A stretch of 64,000 bases of DNA from Nocardioides panacis (GTDB lineage Bacteria; Actinomycetota; Actinomycetes; Propionibacteriales; Nocardioidaceae): the NCBI RefSeq assembly GCF_019039255.1, contig NZ_CP077062.1, positions 558,001 to 622,000 of the forward strand. Direction: 5' to 3'. The position numbers and the translations under genes were made by a program. Below are positions 17,956 through 26,293 of the stretch, one piece after another (the first letter of the stretch is position 1; every line of letters starts with the position of its first letter). The notes below the pieces were generated by a model. It searched no databases, was not told the DNA's origin, and saw nothing but the letters and a program-made list of their open reading frames with translations.

Positions 17956-19274
17956 GGTCGGCTCTCCTCTCGTTCGGTGAGCGGTTCGATCTCGTCCGGT
18001 GCGAAGTAGCTGAAGCGGCCGTACCACTCGTGCAGGTCGGCGGCCGGGTCGTCCTCGAGCACCACCGCGACGTGGGTCCGGCCGTCCACGTCGAACAGCA
18101 CCCCGGTGACCCGGGCCGCCCGGTCGGCCAGGAACAGGTCCTGCGCGTCGGCCCGCCGCCGGGGGTGCAGCCGCACCCGGGTGCCCGCGCCGACCCGCAC
18201 CCCGTCGACCAGGACGGTGTCGGACCCCGGGTCGACCGAGGCGTCGGTGGCCGGGTCCCACCACGGCGGTGCGTCCGACCCGGCCGGGCCGTGCGGGTCG
18301 CGGAAGACGCCGTGCAGCTGCTGGAGCTCCGCCGGGGTCATCGCGTCGCAGCGGTCGATGAGCGCGGCCGCCCTGGGGTCGGTGGCCCGGGCCTCGGCCT
18401 TCTCGGCGTCGGTCATCGTCATCACCCGCAGCGTGAGGATCTCGTCGATCTCGGTGGCGTCGAACAGTGCCTGCGCGCTCTCCGCGGCGACCTGCGGGTG
18501 GTCGTAGAGGATGATCGGCGACCCGAGCAGGAGGTCGGTGTCGCCCTCGTCGCCCGCGAGGAACGGCCAGCAGCGGTCCTGGCGCAGCCCGTCGGCGATC
18601 GGGCGTGCCGCCGGCGGTGGGTCGACCATCGAGACGAAGCCGCAGCCGTCGGCCTCGACGAGCAGGTGGGCGCCGAGCAGCGACGTGCGCGTGGCGTCCT
18701 CGGGCGTCGCGGGCCGCTCCGGGTGGTCGTTGCGGACCGTCACCGAGAGCCGGGTGAACGGGCCGTGCCGCTCGGTGCCGACCGTGACGACCGCGCGCAG
18801 CGGCCGGCGGTGCCGCACCAGCGATCCGCCACCGGGCAGTGCCTCGACCTTTTCGCCGCCGTCGACGGTCACCGGGGTGTCGGGGACACCGCCGGCCGAG
18901 ACGTCGGCGCGCACCACGACCTCCTGCTCGACGGCCTCGTCCCAGGTGAGCTCGGTGTGGTCCCCGACCGGCAGGGACGCGACCTCCGTGCCGTGCGCGT
19001 CGAGGACCTGCCGGTGCTGGAGCTGCAGGAACCTGAGGTGCACGTCGACCGACGACCCGGCCCGGACGCCGGTGAGGATCGTGTGCAGGGTCAGGGTGTC
19101 CGGCTCGCCGAGCCCGCGGTCCGCCGCGCCGGGCGGGCCGAGGACGCCGAACTGCCACCGGGCGCGGTTCTTGTCGGAGCTGGCGCGGTAGGGGTAGAGG
19201 AGGTACCCCTCGTAGAGCACCGCGTCGGCGACGGTGCGGGCCCGCTGGAGCCGGTCGGCGGGGACGGGGCTCAC
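17952..19274 (-). CDS. Conserved unknown protein of hydrogenase locus, 440 aa
   Basis: I place the start at GTG 19272-19274, which overlaps the DUF6084 stop (once the frameshift is corrected) by 4 bp. It starts VSPVPADRLQRARTVADAVLYEGYLLYPYRAS and contains RWQFGVLGPP, a central beta-rich half and PPWWDPATDASVDPGSDTVL near the end, then a KOW/SH3-like beta segment (VRLHPRRR, VTGVLFDVDGRTHVAVVL). No Cys motif, signal peptide or membrane helix is seen, so it is probably cytoplasmic. The family is seen next to DUF6084 in hydrogenase loci, but no function is known to me. Its stop overlaps the DUF6893 start by 4 bp. Confidence 0.75.
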   Translation of the reverse strand: MSPVPADRLQRARTVADAVLYEGYLLYPYRASSDKNRARWQFGVLGPPGAADRGLGEPDTLTLHTILTGVRAGSSVDVHLRFLQLQHRQVLDAHGTEVASLPVGDHTELTWDEAVEQEVVVRADVSAGGVPDTPVTVDGGEKVEALPGGGSLVRHRRPLRAVVTVGTERHGPFTRLSVTVRNDHPERPATPEDATRTSLLGAHLLVEADGCGFVSMVDPPPAARPIADGLRQDRCWPFLAGDEGDTDLLLGSPIILYDHPQVAAESAQALFDATEIDEILTLRVMTMTDAEKAEARATDPRAAALIDRCDAMTPAELQQLHGVFRDPHGPAGSDAPPWWDPATDASVDPGSDTVLVDGVRVGAGTRVRLHPRRRADAQDLFLADRAARVTGVLFDVDGRTHVAVVLEDDPAADLHEWYGRFSYFAPDEIEPLTEREESRP

Positions 19275-19925
19275 GGCTGCTCGCCCCCCGACCGGGGAGG
19301 ACACCGCGCCGAGCAGCCGGCCGACGGTCTCCTCCCACGACACGAGACCGTGCCGGGCGCGGTAGTCGCCGAGCGCCGCCAGCACGTCGTGGTCGAGACG
19401 GATCCATCCCTGGTGCGGGAAGAAGGTGGCGATCATGTCCTGCCAGACGCGCACCGGCAGGTCGTGGCGCGCCTCGCTGTCCCAGGGCACCTGCAGCACC
19501 CCGAAGCCGTGCTCGCCGCGGGTGAACACCGTGCCGCTGAACAGCAGGCTCAACGGCAGCGTGCCGGAGCCGACGCCGTGCAGCAGCCGCGACCCGGTCA
19601 CGTCGAAGTCGTAGGTGCAGGGCAGCGCGAGGTCGACCTCGGTGGCGCCGGTGAACCCCTGGACCGTGGTGTGGCACTGCATCCACTGGAACGGCTTGAG
19701 CGTCTGCGGCCAGCGCGCCCGGTCGCCGAACAGCGCGCGCAGCCCGGCCTCGTCGGCCTCGTCGTAGCCGCGCCGCTGGGGTTCGATGCGGACCTGGCAG
19801 CGCAGCGCCATCGCGTGCACCTGCACCCCGGTGCTCTCCTCGATCCGCAGCCGGGCGGTCAGCTCGGGGGTCGCGGCGTACGGCGTCGGGGCGACGTCGA
19901 GCACCCGGAAGGTCCACTCGCTCAC
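19271..19925 (-). CDS. DUF6084 family protein (apparent frameshift)
   Basis: GTG 19923-19925 overlaps the DUF5947 stop by 4 bp. The protein begins SEWTFRVLDVAPTPYAATPEL and contains LRCQVRIEPQRRGYD and PFQWMQCHTTVQGFTG, recognisable as DUF6084. As written it reads straight into the next gene. Removing one base of the six-C run at 19284-19289 gives an ending GGEQP and a TGA at 19271-19273, in a GTGA overlap with the next start, exactly like the neighbouring junctions. About 217 aa after correction. Function unknown; found with hydrogenase genes. Confidence 0.75.
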
Positions 19926-20563
19926 GGGTGGGCCTCCCCGGGCCGGCTCCGGTCGTCGACCTTCGCGAAGAACTCCTCCAGGGCCACCCGGGCCTCCTGG
20001 CCGCCGTCGAACCCGCGCCAGGTCTGCCGCATCCGGCCGACCAGCTCGTAGCAGGCGTCGATCGGGACGACGTGGCAGCTGAAGCCCTCGTCCTCCCGCG
20101 TGCCCCGGACCAGCAGCGCCTCCACGTCGGGCAGCACCGTGGCCAGGCCGGGGTTGGCGGCCAGCACCCGCTCCCAGGCGGTGAGCGACAGCTCGGACTC
20201 GGTGGCACCCGCGGGCCCGGGGTAGAACGCCACGACCCGGTCCTGGGCCGAGTTGCGGAACAGGAACGCAAGCCCGACCGGGATCTGCAGCTCGTCCCAG
20301 TCGGCCCGGTCGAGTCGGAAGCCGGGGAACGCGAGGTAGCGGTCCGGCACCGCGCGGTAGCGCATCTCGGCGTGCTGGTCGGTGAACAGCAGGTAGCAGG
20401 GCCGGCAGGTGCACATCAGCCCGCGGCCCACGACGTCGACGACGTGCGGGTGCTCCTCGGCGACCGGGGCGCTGCACATCTCGCAGCGCTCGCCGGCCTC
20501 CACCGGGCGGCGGGTCTGGCTGATCCGGCGCAGCGTGCCGAGCTGCGCCCGGCCGCTGCTCAT
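19922..20563 (-). CDS. DUF5947 family zinc-finger-like protein
   Basis: A 213-aa protein from ATG 20561-20563, overlapping the upstream stop by 4 bp. The N-terminus carries a probable metal site: Cys27 and Cys30 (ERCEMC) with Cys51, Cys53 and Cys56 (CTCRPC). The rest (IPVGLAFLFRNSAQDRVVAFYPGPAGATES) is alpha/beta and typical of DUF5947. The family occurs in hydrogenase operons; a role in assembly or electron transfer is inferred only from position. Confidence 0.8.
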   Translation of the reverse strand: MSSGRAQLGTLRRISQTRRPVEAGERCEMCSAPVAEEHPHVVDVVGRGLMCTCRPCYLLFTDQHAEMRYRAVPDRYLAFPGFRLDRADWDELQIPVGLAFLFRNSAQDRVVAFYPGPAGATESELSLTAWERVLAANPGLATVLPDVEALLVRGTREDEGFSCHVVPIDACYELVGRMRQTWRGFDGGQEARVALEEFFAKVDDRSRPGEAHP

Positions 20564-21531
20564 GCGCCGACCGTCGTCGGGACGGCGACCGCGACCGTGC
20601 CGGCCTCGGCCAGCAGCGGGAACGGGTCCAGGTGCAGGTCGGCCGCGTCCAGGCAGGCGCCCGCGCGTCGTACGTCGTAGTGCGCGCCGCAGGCGGGGCA
20701 GGTGAGCACCGCGTCCCCGGCCGTGCCGCCGAGCCGTCGCACCGGCAGCGCGCCCGCCAGGCTGCCGGCGCACCGTGCGCAGCCGTCCCGGAACGCGAAC
20801 AGGTCCGGGCCGACCCGGCACACGAACAACGCGGTGTCCCCGGCGGTCGTGGTGGAGCCCTGTCCGGACGCGAGGCCGACGGCGGCGGGCAGCGTATGCC
20901 AGGTCGCGCCGGCTCCCGCGTCCGGTGTCCCGAGCTCGATCCGGGTGCGCAGGGCCTCGACCGGGATCAGCGTCCCGGTGGCCGGGACGGTGGTGGGTGA
21001 CGCCACCTCGATCGAGGTGATCTCGGGGGCGGCGGCCTCGAGCGCGTCCCGGACCGCGAGCTCGAGGGTGACCGACGAGGACGGGCAGCCGTCGCAGGAC
21101 CCGAGCAGCCGCAGGCGTACGGCGCCCGTGTCGCTCACCGCGAGCAGCTCCACGTCGCCGCCGTGGCTGCCGAGGTAGGGCCGCACCTCGTCCAGGGCGC
21201 GCTCGACGCGGGTGCGCACGTCGTACGGGTGGAGGCCGTGCACCAGCAGCAGGCTGGCGACCAGCTCGTCGCCGGCCAGCCGGCCGAGCAGCTCCTCGTC
21301 GAGCCGGCCGCTGTCGTGGACGATCTCCAGCAGCCGCTCGAGCCCGGCGCCGTACAGGTCGGTGACCGCGCGGACCAGGTCCTCGGCGCGCTCGCGGGCC
21401 CGGGCCGGGTTCGCGGGGCCGGCGCCCGCGAGCGCGTCGATCAGCGCGTCGATGCGCTCGCCGGTCCGCCGCAGGTCGGGCGGCGCGACGTCGTCGGCCG
21501 GTGCGGTCGGGTCCGGGGGCGCCTGGTGCAT
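20560..21531 (-). CDS. NifU-domain/four-Cys redox protein (HhyE-like)
   Basis: A 323-aa protein with three parts: a helical N-terminal half, a NifU C-terminal-type domain (GSHGGDVELLAV, CDGCPSS with Cys146 and Cys149) and a C-terminal ferredoxin-like domain. The last resembles the Rieske-type domain of HhyE proteins but has CARC (251, 254) and CPAC (278, 281) in place of the Cys-His pairs. It sits directly after the large subunit. In mycobacteria a related iron-sulfur protein has been proposed to pass electrons from Hhy towards the respiratory chain. Gap to hhyL is 10 bp; its stop overlaps the DUF5947 start by 4 bp. Confidence 0.82.
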   Translation of the reverse strand: MHQAPPDPTAPADDVAPPDLRRTGERIDALIDALAGAGPANPARARERAEDLVRAVTDLYGAGLERLLEIVHDSGRLDEELLGRLAGDELVASLLLVHGLHPYDVRTRVERALDEVRPYLGSHGGDVELLAVSDTGAVRLRLLGSCDGCPSSSVTLELAVRDALEAAAPEITSIEVASPTTVPATGTLIPVEALRTRIELGTPDAGAGATWHTLPAAVGLASGQGSTTTAGDTALFVCRVGPDLFAFRDGCARCAGSLAGALPVRRLGGTAGDAVLTCPACGAHYDVRRAGACLDAADLHLDPFPLLAEAGTVAVAVPTTVGA

Positions 21532-21541
21532 GGCCGCCCGC

Positions 21542-23335
21542 TCAGCCGACGCCGGCGGACTGGGTCGGCGTGTGCAGCAGCTCGATCTTCTTCCCGTCGC
21601 CGAGGTACATGTGCACCCCGCAGGGCAGGCACGGGTCGAAGCTGCGCACCGTGCGCATGATGTCGATGCCCTTGAAGTGCTCCCGGTCGTTCTCCTCGAA
21701 GATCGGCTGTCCCTGCACGGCGTCCTCGTAGGGGCCCGGGGTGCCGTAGGAGTCCCGCGGGTTCGCGTTCCACGGGGTCGGCGGGTAGGGGTGGTAGTTC
21801 GCGATCTTCCCGTCCCGGATCACCAGGTGGTGCGAGAGCACGCCGCGCACCGCCTCGGTGAACCCGCAGCCGATGCCGTCGGTGGGCACCTCGAACTTCT
21901 CCCACGTCTTCGTGCGGCCCGCCCGGATCTCGACCAGCGCCTTCTCGGCGAAGTGCAGCGCGGCGGCCGCGGCGTACGCCTGGAAGTAGGTGCGGGCCCG
22001 GTCGCGCTCGATGGTGTTGCTCCACCGCGGGACCTTCCACTCCAGCTCGACCGGTCCCTTCAGCGCCGTCTTGGGCAGGTTGATCCTCACGCTGCTGCCG
22101 GTCGACTGCACGTAGCCGATGTCCACCAGGCCGGCCAGTGCCGTGACCCAGAGCCGGGCGAGCGGTCCGCCGCCGGTGTCGAGCGCGAGGTAGTCCGTGC
22201 CGTCGTACCAGCGCGGCGACATCACCCAGGAGTACTTGTCGTCCAGGTCGCGCTTCTGCGGCCGGGGGTTGGTGTGCTGGTTCCACGGGTGCCGCCGGTC
22301 GACCGGGTTGCCGAGCGGGTCGTGGGTCACGAACATCTCCTGGTCCTGCCAGTCGTCGTAGTACGACGAGCCGAGCAGGATCCGGATGCCGAGGTTGATC
22401 TCGACGAGGTCCGTGGTGACCAGCCGGCCGTCCACCACGACGCCGGGGGTGACGTACATCGCCCGGCCCCAGCGGGTCATGTCCTGGTAGTCGAAGTTGC
22501 ACACGTCCGGGTCCTGGAACGAGCCCCAGCAGCCGAGCAGGATCCGCCGGTTGCCGACCTCCTCGTAGCCGGGCAGCGCCTCGTAGAAGAAGTCGAAGAG
22601 GTCGTCGTGCATCGGCACGACCTTCTTCATGAACTCCACGTAGCGCATCAGCCGGGTGATGTAGTCGGTCATCAGCTGGATCGTCGCGACGGTGCCCACG
22701 CCGCCCGGGTAGAGCGTCGAGGGGTGCACGTGGCGCCCCTCCATCAGGCAGAACATCTCGCGGGTGTAGCGGCTGACCTGGAGGGCCTCGCGGTAGAACT
22801 CCCCGGTGAACGGGTTCAGCGCCCGCATGATGTCGCCGATCGTCCGGTACCCGTGCGCGGCGGCCTGGGGGGCCTCGGTGGCGTTCGCCCGCTCGAGGAC
22901 GCCGGGGTTGGTCTCGGCGACCATCCGCTCGCAGAAGTCCACCCCGACCAGGTTCTCCTGGAAGATGTTGTGGTCGAACATGTACTCCGCGGCCTCGCCC
23001 AGGTTGACGATCCACTCGCCGATCGCCGGTGGCTTCACGCCGTACGCCATGTTCTGCGCGTAGCAGGAGCAGGTCGCGTGGTTGTCCCCGCAGATCCCGC
23101 AGATCCGGCTGGTGATGAAGTGCGCGTCGCGCGGGTCCTTGCCCTTCATGAAGATCGAGTAGCCCCGGAAGATCGAGCTGGTGCTGTGGCACTCGGCGAC
23201 CTTCATGTTCCCGAAGTCGATCTTGGTGTAGATGCCGAGCGAGCCCACGATCCGGGTGATCGGGTCCCAGGCCATCTCGGTCAGGCCCTTGTCGTCCGTG
23301 GTGAACGTGCTGGGGCTGGGGATGGTCGACGTCAT
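21542..23335 (-). CDS. hhyL: [NiFe] hydrogenase large subunit, group 1h
   Basis: A 597-aa catalytic subunit oxidising H2. The nickel ligands are in RICGICGDNHATC (Cys79, Cys82) and DPCLPCGVH (Cys569, Cys572, His575), followed by a 22-residue extension removed by the maturation protease. The sequence (NPFTGEFYREALQVSRYTREMF, within limits quoted as LNPFTGEFYREALQV) is characteristic of group 1h, the actinobacterial high-affinity, oxygen-insensitive enzymes that scavenge atmospheric H2 during starvation. ATG 23333-23335 lies 37 bp after the small-subunit stop. Intact. Confidence 0.97.
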   Translation of the reverse strand: MTSTIPSPSTFTTDDKGLTEMAWDPITRIVGSLGIYTKIDFGNMKVAECHSTSSIFRGYSIFMKGKDPRDAHFITSRICGICGDNHATCSCYAQNMAYGVKPPAIGEWIVNLGEAAEYMFDHNIFQENLVGVDFCERMVAETNPGVLERANATEAPQAAAHGYRTIGDIMRALNPFTGEFYREALQVSRYTREMFCLMEGRHVHPSTLYPGGVGTVATIQLMTDYITRLMRYVEFMKKVVPMHDDLFDFFYEALPGYEEVGNRRILLGCWGSFQDPDVCNFDYQDMTRWGRAMYVTPGVVVDGRLVTTDLVEINLGIRILLGSSYYDDWQDQEMFVTHDPLGNPVDRRHPWNQHTNPRPQKRDLDDKYSWVMSPRWYDGTDYLALDTGGGPLARLWVTALAGLVDIGYVQSTGSSVRINLPKTALKGPVELEWKVPRWSNTIERDRARTYFQAYAAAAALHFAEKALVEIRAGRTKTWEKFEVPTDGIGCGFTEAVRGVLSHHLVIRDGKIANYHPYPPTPWNANPRDSYGTPGPYEDAVQGQPIFEENDREHFKGIDIMRTVRSFDPCLPCGVHMYLGDGKKIELLHTPTQSAGVG

Positions 23336-23372
23336 GCGCCGCCTCGCTTCCGTACGGGTGGGTGCTGCCGGG

Positions 23373-24428
23373 TCACCAGGTCCGAGTCGCGCCGGTGGTG
23401 AGCCGCGGGCCCTTGGTGCGCCACTTCGGCTCCTTGTCGAGGGTCTGCGTGGTGACGCCGCGCAGCCTCTTGATGGTCTTGCCGTAGAGCCCGACCGCGT
23501 TGGTGGAGAGCTTCCCGCCGGGCGGCTCGTCCATGAACGGCATGAACTTGTCGGGGAAGCCGGGCATCGTGCAGCCGATGCAGATGCCGCCCACGTTGGG
23601 GCAGCCGCCCATGCCGTTGATCCACCCCCGCTTGGGCACGTTGCACTTCACCACCGGCCCCCAGCAGCCGAGCTTCACGATGCACTTGGGGGAGCCGTAC
23701 TCCGTCGCGAAGTCGGCCTGCTCGTAGTAGCCGGCCCGGTCGCAGCCCTCGTGCACGGTGCTACCGAACAGCCACGTGGGTCGGAGCGCGTCGTCGAGCG
23801 GGATCATCGGCGCCTGTCCGGTGGCCATGTAGAGCAGGTAGGTCAGCGTCTCGGACAGGTTGTCGGGCTGGATCGGGCAGCCGGGCACGCAGACGATCGG
23901 GATGTCGGCCTTGGACTTCCACCCCCAGCCCAGGTAGTCGGGCACCCCCATCGCGCCGGTCGGGTTGCCCTGCATGGCGTGGATGCCGCCGTACGTCGCG
24001 CAGGTGCCGACCGCGACGACGGCCGTCGCCTTGGGGGCCAGCCGGTCGAGCCACTCGCTGGTGGTCATCGGCTGCCCGGTCATCGGGTCGTTGCCGAACC
24101 CGCACCAGTAGCCCTCGTCGTGCAGCTTCTCGTTGGGGATGGACCCCTCGACGACCAGCACGAACGGCTCGAGCTCGCCCCGGTCGGCCTTGAAGAACCA
24201 CTCCAGGAAGTCGTCGGCACCGCCGGTCGGGCCGCACTCGAAGTCGATCAGCGGCCAGTGCACGGCCACCTGCGGGAGCCCCGGGAGGGCGCCGAGCGCG
24301 ATCTCCTCGATGCTGGGCTGCGTCGCCGCGGTCAGCGCGACGGAGTCACCGTCACAGCTGAGACCGGCGTTGATCCACAGGACGTGGATGAGTGTCTGCT
24401 CCGCTTGCACTGCCTCGGCTGTTGGCAT
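23373..24428 (-). CDS. hhyS: [NiFe] hydrogenase small subunit, group 1h
   Basis: A 351-aa electron-transfer subunit with three FeS clusters. It has no Tat signal peptide, as normal for group 1h. The proximal-cluster motif reads LSCDGDS: Cys25 is followed by Asp28 where standard hydrogenases have Cys, matching the three-Cys/one-Asp proximal cluster described for the Ralstonia actinobacterial-type enzyme. Further ligands are in GTCATYGG, VPGCPIQPDN, HEGCDRAGYY, LGCWGPVVKC and CPNVGGICIGC. GGAGAG precedes ATG 24426-24428. A 150-bp gap to hypB, larger than any other in the locus, probably holds a promoter for the structural genes. Confidence 0.97.
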   Translation of the reverse strand: MPTAEAVQAEQTLIHVLWINAGLSCDGDSVALTAATQPSIEEIALGALPGLPQVAVHWPLIDFECGPTGGADDFLEWFFKADRGELEPFVLVVEGSIPNEKLHDEGYWCGFGNDPMTGQPMTTSEWLDRLAPKATAVVAVGTCATYGGIHAMQGNPTGAMGVPDYLGWGWKSKADIPIVCVPGCPIQPDNLSETLTYLLYMATGQAPMIPLDDALRPTWLFGSTVHEGCDRAGYYEQADFATEYGSPKCIVKLGCWGPVVKCNVPKRGWINGMGGCPNVGGICIGCTMPGFPDKFMPFMDEPPGGKLSTNAVGLYGKTIKRLRGVTTQTLDKEPKWRTKGPRLTTGATRTW

Positions 24429-24490
24429 TGCGCCGGCTCTCCGGGGGCGCCCGTGAAAGTCCCCCTGTTGTGTCTGCCACGGACCGCAGA

Positions 24491-24506
24491 GGGTCCCTTG
24501 AGTCCC
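24491..24506 (-). promoter_or_regulatory. GGGAC-rich box upstream of hhyS (possible regulator site)
   Basis: On the coding strand this reads GGGACTCAAGGGACCC, 63 bp upstream of the hhyS start. The first half matches the GGGACT half-site of the DosR/DevR consensus exactly; the second half is degenerate. Next to it GGACC-N6-GGTCC (24481-24496) forms a small inverted repeat. Candidate only. Confidence 0.3.
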
Positions 24507-24578
24507 AACTCATCAGAGACCCGCGTCACGCGCGATGTCAAGGGTCCGCGGACCGGCCTCCGCATCCCCCGGAAAGCG

Positions 24579-25343
24579 TCATCCGAGCCAGTCGTACCAG
24601 TCCTGGACGTTCGCCCCGGTACGGGCCGAGACCGGCAGAACCTGCACGTCTGGGTTGACCTGCCGGGCGTCCCGGACGAGCCGTTCCGGGTCGAACTCGA
24701 CATAGGGCAGCAGGTCGGTCTTGTTGAGCACGACCAGGTCCGCGGCGGCGAACATGTGCGGGTACTTCAGCGGCTTGTCGTCGCCCTCGGTCACCGAGAT
24801 GACCACCACCTTGCGGGCTTCCCCGAGGTCGAACAGCGCCGGGCACACCAGATTCCCGACGTTCTCCACGACGAGCAGGCTGCCGGGCTCCGGGCGCAGC
24901 GCGGCCAGGGCGCGCTCGACCATGCTCGCGTCGAGGTGGCAGCCGGCGCCGGTGTTGACCTGCACGGCCCGGGCCCCGGCGGCCCGGATCCGCGCGGCGT
25001 CGAAGACCGTCTCCTGGTCGCCCTCGATCACGCTCACCGGGCGGCCGAGGTCCCGGATGGTCCGCTCGAGCAGCGTGGTCTTGCCGGCGCCGGGCGAGCT
25101 CATCAGGTTGACCGCGGTGATGCCGCGCCCGGTCAGCCAGGCCCGGTTGCGACCCGCGGTCTCGTCGTTGCGGGCCAGCACCGCGACCTCGAGCTCCAGG
25201 GTGTGGGTGCGGGCGTCCAGGACGGCCCCCGGGTGAGGGTGCGGGTGCTCGTGGCCGTGCGGGTGCTCGTGCTCCGGTGGGTCCGCGCCGTCGACGAGCG
25301 TCACCCGGGCCTCGTCCTCCCCGCAGCCGCAGGTCGCGCACAT
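24579..25343 (-). CDS. hypB: Hydrogenase nickel incorporation GTPase HypB
   Basis: A 254-aa protein. It has the N-terminal high-affinity nickel site region MCATCGCGEDE, a His-rich metal-storage stretch (HEHPHGHEHPHPHP), then the GTPase domain: P-loop SSPGAGKTTLLE, EGDQET, the metal-binding GAGCHLD and NKTDLLPYV. It delivers Ni to the large subunit with HypA. It starts 1 bp after the hypA stop. Length and motif set are normal. Confidence 0.96.
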   Translation of the reverse strand: MCATCGCGEDEARVTLVDGADPPEHEHPHGHEHPHPHPGAVLDARTHTLELEVAVLARNDETAGRNRAWLTGRGITAVNLMSSPGAGKTTLLERTIRDLGRPVSVIEGDQETVFDAARIRAAGARAVQVNTGAGCHLDASMVERALAALRPEPGSLLVVENVGNLVCPALFDLGEARKVVVISVTEGDDKPLKYPHMFAAADLVVLNKTDLLPYVEFDPERLVRDARQVNPDVQVLPVSARTGANVQDWYDWLG

Positions 25344-25344
25344 C

Positions 25345-25674
25345 TCAGAGCACCTCCACCGACGTCACGCACAGGTCCTGGCCGGACAGCAGCTGCACGT
25401 CGGCGCTGCCGCAGCCGCACAGCAGGATCGGGTCGTCGACGACGAAGTCGCACGAGCAGCTCCGGCAGTGCGCCCGGGCGTGCTCCTCGACGAGCTCGAG
25501 CGAGGCGCCCTCGAGCGACGTACCCGTGGTGGCGAGGTCGAAGCAGAACGACAGGGCGTCGGGGACCACCCCGGCGAGCCGGCCGACCCGCAGCCGCACG
25601 ACGGCGACCCGTCGCCCTCCGGTGTGCTCGAGGACCGAGGCCACCACGCTCTCCGCGATCGCCAGCTCGTGCAT
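25345..25674 (-). CDS. hypA: Hydrogenase nickel chaperone HypA
   Basis: A 109-aa metallochaperone. The start MHELAIAESVV gives the nickel-binding His2; ATG 25672-25674 has GGGAG at 6 nt. The zinc site is HCRSCSCDF with LLCGCGSAD, slightly modified from the usual two CxxC motifs. First gene of the locus. The 76 bp to the divergent rnhA gene must hold the hyp promoter; they contain an inverted repeat GTGCTC-N11-GAGCAC (25677-25699) overlapping the ribosome binding site. Confidence 0.95.
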   Translation of the reverse strand: MHELAIAESVVASVLEHTGGRRVAVVRLRVGRLAGVVPDALSFCFDLATTGTSLEGASLELVEEHARAHCRSCSCDFVVDDPILLCGCGSADVQLLSGQDLCVTSVEVL

Positions 25675-25750
25675 GCGTGCTCCCGCCCGTCCCGAGCACG
25701 GTAGGCACCCGGGGGAGGCCTTGGCAATGAGGTCCTGGGGGGATGGCAGG

Positions 25751-26284
25751 ATGCCGCGGGTGACGATCATCGCGGCCGCGGACGGCTCCGCACTCGGGAA
25801 CCCCGGCCCGGCCGGCTGGGGTTGGTACGTCGACGACGCCTGCTGGGCGGTCGGCGGCTGGGCGCACGGCACGAACAACAAGGCGGAGCTCACCGCCGTG
25901 CTCGACCTGCTCCAGCAGACCGCGCACCTCGCCGACGACCTGCTGGTCTACTGCGACAGCACCTACGTCATCAACTCGGTCACCAAGTGGATGGCCGGCT
26001 GGAAGCGCCGGGGCTGGAAGAAGGGCGACGGCAAGGCCGTGCTCAACGTCGAGATCATGCAGGCGCTGGACGCGGCGATGGTGGGGCGCACGGTCGAGTT
26101 CGCGTGGGTCAAGGGGCACTCCGGCCACGAGCTCAACGAGGCGGCGGACCGGCTCGCCAACGGGGCCGCCGCGGCCTGGAAGACCGGGGTCGCGCCGTCT
26201 CCCGGTCCCGGCTTCGCCGGCTCCGCGGTGCGGCACCCGGACCCGCCCCGGCCGGTCGAGGACGAGCCGGACCTGTTCTCCTAG
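25751..26284 (+). CDS. rnhA: Ribonuclease HI
   Basis: A 177-aa RNase H that cleaves the RNA of RNA-DNA hybrids. Catalytic residues are visible in AADGSALGNPGPAG (Asp), NNKAELTAV (Glu), YCDSTYVI (Asp) and VKGHSGHELNEAADRLAN (His, Asp). The basic handle WMAGWKRRGWKKGDGK is present. A Pro-rich tail of about 35 residues follows the domain. I prefer ATG 25751 (MPRVTIIAAADG); an in-frame ATG at 25727 is an alternative. It is divergent from hypA and functionally unrelated to it. Confidence 0.93.
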   Translation: MPRVTIIAAADGSALGNPGPAGWGWYVDDACWAVGGWAHGTNNKAELTAVLDLLQQTAHLADDLLVYCDSTYVINSVTKWMAGWKRRGWKKGDGKAVLNVEIMQALDAAMVGRTVEFAWVKGHSGHELNEAADRLANGAAAAWKTGVAPSPGPGFAGSAVRHPDPPRPVEDEPDLFS

Positions 26285-26293
26285 CCCGTCCCG

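Noticed and set aside
18030-20051. Long open frame on the plus strand opposite the DUF6084/440-aa genes
   Set aside because: Antisense frames stay open in very GC-rich DNA. This one has Arg/Gly/Ala/Pro-biased composition, no motif and no ribosome binding site, while the minus strand carries conserved families.
11580-25674. Hydrogenase locus considered as a horizontally acquired island
   Set aside because: Composition and codon use look the same as the flanks, and no integrase, tRNA or direct repeats border it.
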